Shown here in pieces: positions 1-12,100 of a stretch of 64,000 nucleotides of DNA. The notes beneath the pieces are model-generated. The model worked only from the letters and a program-made list of their open reading frames with translations, made no database searches and was not told the origin of the DNA. The stretch lies in NCBI RefSeq assembly GCF_022581195.2, contig NC_061473.1, positions 5,642,001 to 5,706,000 of the forward strand, written 5' to 3'. Within the stretch, counting starts at the first letter, position 1, and every line of letters starts with the position of its first letter. The position numbers were made by a program, and so were the translations under genes. The DNA comes from Helicoverpa zea. Lineage: Eukaryota; Arthropoda; Insecta; Lepidoptera; Noctuidae.

Positions 1-115
1 CCGACACGTCGTCGAACGCGGTGAGGAAGGCGGCGTGAGGAAACGGCGGGGGTACTTGTACGCGGGCCTTGATTTCTAAGTTCACGGAGCCTTCGAGAGG
101 ACTGCCGCATGGGAC
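1..115 (-). CDS. scra: anillin exon 20 (residues 1180-1217), truncated by window edge
   Basis: Acceptor CATTCCAG at 117-116; at least 115 nt are visible. It encodes VPCGSPLEGSVNLEIKARVQ and AAFLTAFDDVS. Human anillin has VPFLSSLEGHIYLKIKCQV and FLTIFEDVSGFGAWHRRW at this point, so the PH domain should start just beyond base 1. Confidence 0.94.
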
Positions 116-3100
116 CTGGAATGGTACAAATGTTGTTAATAGAAGTCACTGCTAGTCTGTCTGCTTGCATGCTAATTTCTGGAAATTATATTGCACAGAT
201 TTAGTAAAATCTGTACCAGGAATAAGACGACACCAGACAACACCATATAAATACTAAACACACTAAATGTGCAAGTGTAGTCGTTCAATGAAGGCACGAG
301 ACGTTAAATCAAATAGCAGCTACAACCCGATGACTGTGACTTATATATTTCACATTCTTTAGACTCCTACGGCGTAGTCGTCAGAATAAACCACATTAAT
401 CTTAGTGCTATGTATGAATGTAGATGGATGGAGAGGAAAAGGAAGACCTAAGAAAAGATGGATGGATTGCCTGAAAGATGACATGAATAGGAAAGTGTAT
501 GTCAGTATGACGAGTGACAGGGAAAAATGGAAGAGGATGACATATTGCGCCGACCCCAAATAAAATTGGGAATAGGGCAAGAGGAAGAAGATCTTAGTCC
601 TATGTACTGGTACCTTGTTGAGCGTGAAGCTTCTCCTGCTGGCCTGCTGCAGCGCGAAGATGCAGTATCCGTGCAGCGCGAACTGCGGCGAGCGCACGGC
701 CAGCGGCCCCGCCGGGCTCTGCACGCGCGGCGCCTTCAGCTCCGATATCTTCGACTTCGGGGTCAGCAGCTTCGAACTTGACTGTGGAAGGAAATAACAA
801 GATTAGACTGTGTGTATGTTTGTTACTCTTTGGCAGGCATATGTATCAGAGTAACACATAGGCTTTTTTGACCGGGTAAGTTCGTGTTTTCTTGAGACAT
901 GAGGTAAAAGCGAGTTATATTGCAATATATTTATGATTGGCTTTTGGGAATCATGTACAGCACTGTTCAATTGAACCGTTCATTTACAGAACTGGTCTTA
1001 CCTTTTTGCTAGAAATGTGATACTTCATCTCATGTGATAAAACTTCTTTAGAAGCTTGCAACAAATACACCTCTACCGTAACCTGGAAATGGAAAATATA
1101 AAACAACTTATAGAGCATTCCATGAACAACTATCAACAAAAGAGAACAGACTAAAAATCTTAAACTATTATATATTTTTGTAACGTCGTCATGTGGCGTA
1201 TGTTACAAAATATATCTCAGTTTTGATGTCGTCATTAGTGTCTATTAATAACGTCATGAGCATTGACCAGTATACTGAGTTATATTCCTGAACATACAAG
1301 TGTATGTTTAGTTTTATATTTAAAGCCACTGGTTCTGAGTAAAGTTGTACCTTAAAATCGCTAGCTAGTCCCAGCATACGAATATCGTCGGGGAAGTGTA
1401 GCAGGGTCGTTGATGGTTGAGTCTGTTGCATGCTGGTAGCTAACACTCGGTCACGGCACTTCACCAAGCACACCGCGTGGTGACCTACTGCGCCATCTGT
1501 GAAACAAAGATGGAGCGAATATTACAAACAAAAATTATAAGATTGTTAAGGAATCGTCAGTGCAATGTCTTTAGCCGCGCCGTCAACGTATACATTACAG
1601 CTATAGCGTATTGATAGCTGACACGGCAAATTTGGTGCCAACATCTATACAGTGACACTTCTATAGTGTAGTAACTAGTGTGGGCACTAGTGTGGTCAAT
1701 TGTGTGGACACTAGAGTAGACACGAGTCAGTAGTGGGACACTAGTGTAGACACTAGTTAGTGTGGGCACCGGGCTCTAGTGTAGACACTAGTGCGGGCAT
1801 TAGTGTGGGCACTAGTGTGGGCCGTGGCGGCGGCACAGTGTACACTAGTGTAGACACAGGTATAGTTACCGGCGTTGAGCTGGCGCACGTAGTCGCGCTT
1901 GAGCGGCACGCTGAGCTGCGTGAGGTGCAGCGTGGCCATGCCGGCCGTGGCAGCTGGTCCCGCGCCCTCCACCTGTAGCCGCTGTAGCTCGTGAAGACAT
2001 GCTTGACGACGATGAGCTGAAATATTACAAAAAAAATATTAAAATGACCTTCAAATATTTAGAGCTATGTGTGTATGACCCCTGAGACCATCTCCAAATA
2101 CAGCACTAAAACTACGTTGTATCAAACCTGATACAACGTAGTTTTAGTGCTTTCAGTTCAAAAGTATTGAGCAACAACTTACAAGCTAACAACAGTAGTC
2201 TTTCGCCTTCCGCTTGTTCGGTTGATCCACTAAATTCGATGGTTGCTGCGCAGAGATTTAGAGCTTGACTTGCCTGAAAGAAAATTCAATTTATGTCATA
2301 TTACGTGGTATATACTAGGTATCAACAAGTGGAGAAAGAGACAACCTCTCTAGTATATAGATTTGATTCCAGGTCAGGTAAGTAAAAAAGCACTTTTCTG
2401 AGTTTTGTATGTATTTTTTAGGTATGTCTTGGACACCAATAACTGATTAAGTTGAAGGCAAACATCTTGAGGAAACCTAGACTATAAAGTGTGAAATCAC
2501 CAACCCGTATTGAGCAAGCTTGGTGGTGGTGACGCTTAATCCTTCTCTGTGCGAGAGCAGACCTATGCCCAGCAGTGGGGCAATAAAACAGCTGAAGAAG
2601 ACGACGACAAATTGTCCTTAATTTACGTTAAATATATTTACTTAATTTACCTGTGATATAACGTGTGCCGGATGATACGCATCGGGGTCGACGGGGCAGC
2701 TGAGTGTTGAACACATACCTGCGATATAACAGTCTGCTGCTTAGTGATCTCGGCCTGCAGCTCCTTGATGCGCTCGCGCACGGTGGTGACGCTGGCGGCC
2801 GGCTCGTCCGGCGTGGCCGGCGGCTCGCGCTCCGGGGACGTGTGCCGGATGATACGCATCGGGGTCGATGGGGCAGATGACTGTGAAAGGGGGAATAAAA
2901 TTAAATACATATATTCTATTAGCTTCTGCCAGCGGTTTCACCCGCATCCCGTGGGAACTTCTTCCCGTACCGGGATAAAAAGTAGCCTACAGCCTTCCTC
3001 GATAAATGGGCTATCTAACACTGAAATAAATTTTCAAATCGGACCAGTAGTTCCTGAGATTAGCGCGTTTAAACAAACAAACTCTTCAGCTTTATAATAT

Positions 3101-6100
3101 TAGTATAGATAGATGGTTCAAAATGTAGGTAAAGTTTAATGACTTGCATATAATCACCGGCAATTAGTTATATATGAATTATATACGGTATGAGTGTATC
3201 ACGGCTGTACACTGCTGAACGTCGTCTTAAGAGTGCTACAGGTCTTACTTTAAAACATTAGAACAGTCCCCTTTTCATATTTTTATCTCTACTAACATCA
3301 GATTTTTATAATCTATCTTAGCCTACTAAAGACTCTTGTAAACAAATCAACAGATATATTAAACACCAATAACCAACATAACCACATAAATATTAATCAT
3401 TCCACTCACCGCGTTCTGCATGCGCCTATAGAAGCTGACACTATGCACCAACTCGTTGCCGTGGTCGGCCCTCGCCGGAGTCGCCGACTGCAGCTTCAGC
3501 GGTGACTTGAATGTCGAGCGCTCCTGGTACACGAAACTTGATGAAGACTCCACCGAATGCTGCAACCAACCCCACGTATGTGGTTGGTCAAGCAGTTTTA
3601 AAGCCACCATTTTAAATATAACGACAACCAAACCATCACCAGCCTTGAAATTGCTGTCAAATCGGCGAAGTGGAAATGGTTCGGTTATCGTTATAAATTA
3701 GTTAAATAGTGCAACTCATTCAATTCCAATGTTAAACTGACTTTAGATTACGAAACAAATCAAATTCTGGTTGTTGTGGTGCTTTTATGGCACAGATTCA
3801 TGCATTTTATGATTTGCCATAAAAAAAGAGGGTCGTTAGATAAATATATGTGGAGTAATTCGAAATGATGACCATGGCGGTGTCACTAATGAATTTCTTT
3901 AGTACCAAGACACAGGTAAGCGAATAAGTACCTTGTTTATCTTCGGAGGCGTGGGTCCCTCGCTCTGTTCGTTGATGGCCTCGTCTAAAATATCGTCCAA
4001 CTCGCTGTCTAACCCACTGCTGTCAGAATCGCTTTCACGGACCGCTTTCTTGTAACTCGTGTTGTTTTTCTTTACAACCTAGTAATAAAAAACATCACTT
4101 TATTATAAGGGAAATTCAAGCAAGAAAGACAAAGATATTAATTGAAGATAGTAAGTTTTATCACATTTTCAAGTCCAAATTACAAAAGGACAGCACCCCA
4201 AAACGCTCCTTTTTCACCACTTCCTATTGTTATGGCTGGAAAGAAAAAAGCGGTGAAGAACAAACTTCCCAGCGACAGAAACAACAGAAAAAATAAATGA
4301 CTTTTGGAACCTTGGAATTACCAAAATTATAGTTCTAAATACACTTCAAAATCACAAAGAAATTCACCGTTATTCTATTCTAAGAAAAAAACACTATATT
4401 AACACTTGAAGACAGAAAACTAGGGAGAAAAACTGTTTATACTTTTAGTTACAATAAAGGCGTCATTTCTTCTCTGGCTATGTTATTACAATATTATTGT
4501 CACACAGTGTATGCAATGTACAGAGAATCTAATAACTTATTGTTGTATTCAAGTTAATGTTGATCAACCAACGCGCTCTTTCTTTAGAAAAAATATGTGT
4601 ATGTATGTAAGAAATATTGTAACTACTGGATATGTTTCATTGAACTTATGTCTGTTATTGTGTTTTTGCCTATTGAGTGGTTTTCCTTAAAATGTTTCCT
4701 CCATTGTATACAATGTCTAGGTATTATTGTACTCGTATACTTTTTAAAGCAGATATATTTTTTAAAGAGATTTTTATATGGATGGAAGAATAGACAGAGG
4801 TTGTCATATTGTTGTGGTCATCCAGCCCAGCTAGATTGAATCAAGATCATTTGCATAGCCTTTTCCGAATTATGTTGGTCCGGCTTGTAGTTTTAACAGT
4901 GCACTCGGCTAGAGTGCCCATGTAAACTTGCAAAATGTACAGATAATATAATTTATTCCTTGGACTACTTTAGGATAAAGTATCTGTACTAACTTTAAGG
5001 AATCTGTACTTACGTTCATAACTTCACGACCAAAAGAAGTTTCGGCCCAGTTGTCAGATTTGTTCATCCTCTCTAGTACACACGGTGGAATGTAGTCTTC
5101 AGAACTGAAAGGAAAAACAAATTGAAGATTTTGTCTCGAAATCATTCTACAATAATAACTGATTATTTTATTCCCATGTTTTGCTGTGAAATGAATACAT
5201 GTTCTATTGCTGTGTTTGGTTTATTTTCAGTACAATATTTTACGCATGTGGATCAAGCAAGGGAGGTTTTCTGAATTTATAATTATGGTAAATCATTTGC
5301 GCTGTCCGACTAAATTCAGCTGGCTTACTCGAAACAATAAAGTATTTTAGTGTAGTTACTACCCCCACTGAATGGAGCTGAATTGTCTATTTTAACCGAC
5401 TTCCCAAAAAGGATGAGGTTCTTAATTCGTCGGGATCTTTTTTTTTGTTATTTTCACCGATTATTATGTATAGTCTTGATAGCAATATGTGATGCACATT
5501 ACTAGTAGGCTACTAAACTAGCTATGCCTGTATCTGGAGTCATGTCAATAGTGCAATGGGTGGGAATTATACTCACGACCGCTAGTGTATGTACAATAGA
5601 GTTCTATTTTGCCATACATATACCTTCATAATTTTACCCTATTGCCTTCCTTACTTGCTTTCAGTCGTGCTTACCAAAAGGCATCATGTTAAGTTATTAA
5701 ACTACTTAATAAATACTTAAAAGATACACATTGCGGAAGGGAATATATCTATTTAAACTATCAGAATCCGGATTTAAAACACGACTATCAGATCCAGGTT
5801 CTATAAAATGGTTTGCCTCTGTGTATCCTCTTTTCTTTCCTCTGCCATACAGGGTACATATGGTTAATTGCCACTATATTTCTGCTAACCTTATATAACT
5901 TTTTGACTACCGTAAATATGAAATGTAATAAAGATATTTAGTATCAAAAACTAAGTAGCATCATGTCTTAAGCAATAATTTGACCAATCCAGTAGGATTG
6001 GTTTAGGTAAATAAGTAGGTAAATAAGTAGGTATACTTTACCTATTCCAATCCTGAACAAATACCTACGCTGTACCAATACCCAAAAAAGAACATGTCAT

Positions 6101-9100
6101 AAATGGTATAGATATCATTTACCTCAACTTTTTTGTATTAAAACATTTACTTTGACACGTCGAGGTTACATTACGCCTGAGTAAACATATTTAACAAAAC
6201 ATGCGTATGTATATACTTAATGTTTTTTGACCGCGTAAGAAGTGGCCGTGGTTTTTATAGACCTCTAGTACTTTATCTATGTTTAGAAATAACCTTGCTT
6301 ACACCATGCATGACAATGAAGTTACTTGACAATATTTGAGCGATTTGTATCTAAATGTGTTTGAAGATTTGAAAACTGTTCTGATTTTAATAATAATTCG
6401 TAGAGCCAATGGTATTGCCCAATGTAGTCCTCACCAATATCATCTTAAAAACTTTCTTTTATCAAACAAGATAATTATTGAATTTTAAAACAGAATATTT
6501 CTTTAGAAAAATATCACTCCATGTGACTGAATTCAATGAGTTTGTTTTCTCACTACTACTCAAACTTATCAAGCATGGAGAACCTACTTTATTCTAGTGG
6601 TAGAATGCGGTTTCTGGAAACCGCAGAAAACTGCTAGTTATATAATTCGCATTTAACTATAGGTTATTCATTAGTCTTGTATGAAGTTTTGTAATACTCT
6701 ACATCTGTTCGGCGAGAGTACTAAACAATCGCTCGCAAGTTCAATGGAAGAAAGCCATGTGGTTGAACATACCGGCGAGGTGAGCAGATGTTATTGAAAT
6801 ATGTAATTTGACATCTGTCCCTGTTGAAAGTCTCTAGATCCATTTTAATATTGTAAAATTCATGTATGCAAAGTCTATATGTCCGTTAAGGTGCGTTTAT
6901 CTAGCGATTTTAATTCTATCCCAACTCTATTAAATAATTTTATAGACACTAACATAACTATACTGTGTGAATATATGTATCTACTAATATAATAAAGATG
7001 ACACATTTTTTGCTTGTTTGTATCCAAGTGCTCACAAATTACTGTACCGATTTGAAAAATTCTTTCACTGTTGGGAAGCTATGGGATGATATGGGACGGC
7101 TGTCCATCATGATTATTTATGATCATCATCCATAGAATATCCATCGAGTAACATATCTTTATTTTATCCTGGTATAGGCATTGGTTCCTACGGAAAGGGG
7201 ATGAAACCGCGGGAATTTTCTTACTGGATGTAAATGTAGCAGCGCTGTTCTGAAATGACTGAACCGATTAAGATGAAATTTGGTATATTGATTGCTGCAG
7301 AAGAGTAGTGATGCATAACTATGCAGAACACAAATAGCTGGAATCCAAATCGCTTAATATACCTTTTGCACCTATTGAAATGTTAATAGCAACAGTATAT
7401 TATGTTCTGAAGATGGTTTTCGCAACATCATTTGGGCTAAGCTGGAAGTGTATATGAAAATGTATAGGAAAGTAAATTGACCTTGTCGGTGTAAAAGTGA
7501 ATAATAATACTCAGCTTTTTATTTTCTATTACGGCCTAGATCAATCTTACAATAGTGAAACTGTGTTGTATTAGATTAATTGGGCAAAGAGGCACTTTGG
7601 ACGTAGTTATAAATACTGTGTAGAAAATGGTACATTGGACTTCTTCATTCATTTCATGCGTAACTTGGATCTTTGCTTTATAATAAAACTGAAAATAAAC
7701 CAAACACGCTGAGGGGAAAAAAAACAAAAGGTTTCACAGCAAAACAAAAGGAATAAAATAACCAAAATCATGTTTCAATAGCTTTATTTTACAAAAAAAA
7801 AAAAACATTACTAATTATATAAGTGTAATATTATCACAGACAACATAATTTATAAAATACCTGAAAAGGAGTCTTATAATTACTAGATTAATCGACATTA
7901 AAATATATTAAATTAAATCTTCACTGAAAGGGAAAATGGCGTGTCGAAAAATGCTTGGTTTTTAAAATATGGCAGTAATACTAGTTTTATGAACACCAGA
8001 TATACTATTAATCGCTTTGTAAAGTTAACTGAAAGGTATTTATAATGGGTTGCACCATTTACTTACAACGATAACTGAACGATTTTCAGTTCTCAAATCG
8101 CCGATATGACCGCTTTCGATATCATAGCTGGTTATCGTTATAATTAAATAGTGCAACTCACCCTTAATATAATTGTAAAAAAGTAGAATCTTATACAAAA
8201 CGAAAAATGGCATATTGGTGTTCATAAAATTCCCACTTAAGCCAGTTTCTTCATCAAAAGTAAAAGTCAAAGTAATGTCTAAAGTAAAAGTAACGGTCAA
8301 ATTCAATTTTTCTATTAGTTTTGCTGTCACTTTAGCCTTGAAAAAACGAATTTGACTGTAACTTTTACTTTAGACATTACTTTAACTTTAACTTTTGATG
8401 AAGAAACTGGCCGTAAGTCAACTGTCAAACTATTGCAAACATTAATTAACTATGTATTATAATTTCAACTTTACGTACTGTCTAATTCATATCGCTCTGA
8501 ATCTACTTGATTATATGTATGTATCTATACTGGAAACGCCTAGGCCTAAATAATTTAACCTAGTATTTCTAATTTATTCATTTAGCTAAACTGACTGTTG
8601 TTATTCTGTTTCAGTTTCTGTCATGTCAAATTCCCGTATTTTTTTGTTATCTTACTAATAGCACTTAGATAAGTAATTAAGTATTTTAAGGTTTTATATT
8701 GTAAGAGATAAAGGCCATAGACATTTATTAACATCAATGGGATGATTGCTGAATATACTTTTAAATTTTATGATAGTTTCGATAAAGTAAAAGTACATAG
8801 GTACGGTAGACCGCACATCAGTGGCAACTTTCATGCGCTTTAACTCACTAGTAATAAGTACGATTTTTCTATAAAACTGTTACTACTGACCTGAAGTTGA
8901 CTGTACATAAGTAGTTAAATGAAGTTGATAAATGCCATCGCCTGGAGTTTATTAGAGAATAGATGTAGCTTCGCGTTTTCACCCATTTCCCGCAACTGGG
9001 TTACAAGTATTCTTTGTCCTTTGTCAAACTCTAAAATCTGTATATCAGATCGTTTCAGTAGATTTGGCTTGAAAGCCGGACAGAGTACTTTCGCATTTAT

Positions 9101-12100
9101 ATTATTAGTTTTAGGCCTATCTATTCCAGATATGAACTGGCAAACCAGGAAGCATTATTAGCTACAATATTAATATTTCCTCAAGAACCACTTTTATATG
9201 TATTTCTTCGCCATGTAAGGTAAAAAATATGTACCATGGAATTGTACTACAAAGTTATTATGCTTGAATAATAAGTAGTACTTGTATTAATTGTGCATAA
9301 GTAATCAGTTTAAGTAGATACGTGTATATCTAACCTAAGCTACATATGTATATACAAAAGAATGTAGTAAAACCACTACAGTCTAATAGGCAACATACAG
9401 TCTTAGTAGATAATTTTATTATTGTATTTTTTCTATAAATGGACATAATAAGTAATTGTTTCATAAGATACTACAACTTACGTTATTTTTTTACACGTTT
9501 TTTTTAGATCGGGTTTTAGATGGAAACTTTTATCAAAAAAGGCTCTTATATACAAGTGTAATAAATTTTTTATAAATATTTCTAGAAAAACAGGACTGAC
9601 TTCAGAATTAATTTCAATTCTCTAAAGAAATAATTCAGAAAGCTACATTATACTCCAGTACAAAACGCAGGTGACGCCGTATGCACAAGCTAGTGACCAC
9701 CAATAAAGGGCATCACAGACAGTCCAGATATGTACGCGCGATAATCAACGTTTTTTTCGCTACCATGACCGGCCACCATGCAAATCGACTTGACCCAATA
9801 ACGTAGAACATTCGTTGAATAATTAATTAAGTGGTATACGTTAGTTTGCACAAATTATTGACTTGGAAACTTTTGATCAAGTAAAACAATATTGGAAGAA
9901 TTTTTTTTTTGTTTACTATGAAATTGATGTCTCCATGTCTGCATGGAGAGTGATTAAATTAAAAGTGTATGGTTACAGGTCAGATCTGTAGCCCAAGCAC
10001 GAATATTTGCGAAAAGTTATTCGTATCGAAATCGAGTAACATTTGTATGAGAATTGTACAGCGCCCCTATCGGGCGTAAAAGGAAACAAAACATGGCAGC
10101 ACGAACACTGTTTTGACGTATGGTAACGTAAACTCTCGAAGGCTGGCTATCGAGTATGGTCGAAACATTATTCACTTGAAAAAAGTCGGTGAGAAAAGTT
10201 TCGAGAAGTGTAAAAATAAAGTTTTAACCGTGTTTATGTTTGTTTAGAGTTAGTTTTGTGAATAAAATTATTGTTAAGTTATTGGAACAATTAGTAATAG
10301 CTTCAATATAATTTAAAATGCAAAGACCGCCACTGTATGAACGTAGTACCGCATATTATTTTTTAGCGGCAAAACTAGAATATTATGGATATCAATCACG
10401 AGAAACAAGGTAAGTAATTAAATCATATTTTATTTATTTGCGAACCTATAGAATTAATGTGTTTGAAAAAAAAAATGTTATTTATATGTTTATTTTTAAT
10501 CATTGTAGAGAAATTACGCGCAGAGCAAAACTTAGGAATAGAATTTACCCACTGGACATAAATGAAACCGAATTTAAAAATATAGAAATAGCATTGCAGT
10601 TAAAATACTTCACACTAAAGTTTATGCCACTCAAACTTATTAAAACTGTTTACTCACGCTTCCATGAATTCAACCATCATTTCATATTGCGTCTGACTGG
10701 TTCTCATAATATTTATTATATTGAAAGCACTTAATTATTTGTAGCAAAAAAAAAACAGAAATACTTTTGTTGTGGACGTGTAGCAAAACATACAAATTTG
10801 GCGCCCTTACGCGCGTCGGATGTCAAGTGGGTGCGTTCGGTACCCGTCATTTTTAAAAAATAAAATCTCCGTAACTATGTTATATTGCTAGAGATAATGC
10901 CATTTTATAATGTCTAATAATTAACTTTGGGTCTCTTTTTTATATTACATTCAGTTTTTATTATAATTTAATAATAATAAAACGTTTAATCAAAGGTAAA
11001 AAAAATATTAACAACTAGAGTTAGTTTTCGAACGCACCATTCATTCAACAATCGTTCATTTTGCTCACTGTGGCGCGTCCCTATTTACATTTGCATGACG
11101 TCACCTTGGAATTCGAATCGAGTGTTCGATAGTGCTTCGAATGTGGTTCGTGCTGCCTACTATCGACAAACTCCGTTTTCGAATCGAGGCCTCGATACAT
11201 TGTCGATTCGAAAACGTTAGATATTCGTGCTTGGCCCACTGCTCGGATAGTAAATTGGAAACTATTTGATATGTTTATAGGGACAATATAAGTGAATTCG
11301 TTTGACTAATTGAGATATGCGACTAACTACATTGGGATATGAGACAAAATCATGTGCGTTCATCGCTGATGGTTTCTCTCTCAAGTTTTTTATCAGTAGA
11401 TAAATTAACTGCTGACCCGAACCTTCTAGAACTGACCCGCTTAACATATTCAATATTTTTTAGACGGCTACAAACTAACTACCAGAGGAATTTTATATGG
11501 ATACTATTCGTCTCAAATATATTTAAACATAGGGTAGAAATCCCAGGGGACAAAGTACTAGGACCCCATAAACAGTCAGTTACCCGACTAGTAACACGAG
11601 AGGTTATCGCGAACGTGACGATTGCACAATTTGTCGTCGTCTAGGGTAACAACTCATTGTGAAACATGCATGCTCGCACCCGGCCATGTATCGAATTACT
11701 TGATGCAGCATTAAAAACAAAATGTAACTATGATGTTTAGTTAGGTAATATAGCATTACGATGAGTAAGTTACGCATATATTATGATAATCACAAAATCT
11801 GTCCTGGTCAGTATACCCTTCGCTTATTTTTTTTCTAGCAAACTGCTTTTATATGTATACTTAGACATAATAATTACTCCTGGGAAGCATAGTGTAATTT
11901 GAGACGTTTTAAGGAAACGAGCATATAATAATGTCGGGACACCTTTTTCACACACGGTCGGTTAGCCCCATGGTAAGTTATTTATTAACTTGTGTTATGG
12001 GTGCTTACACAACTGATAAACTACATATAGCTACATATATACATATTTATAAATACATATCATAACACCCAGACCACGGCCAACAAGCATGCTCATCACA

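Noticed and set aside
1351..1473. Reading exon 17 through its donor to a later stop
   Set aside because: Homology to anillin is lost after the donor and resumes at exon 18 in phase, so read-through is not the normal product.
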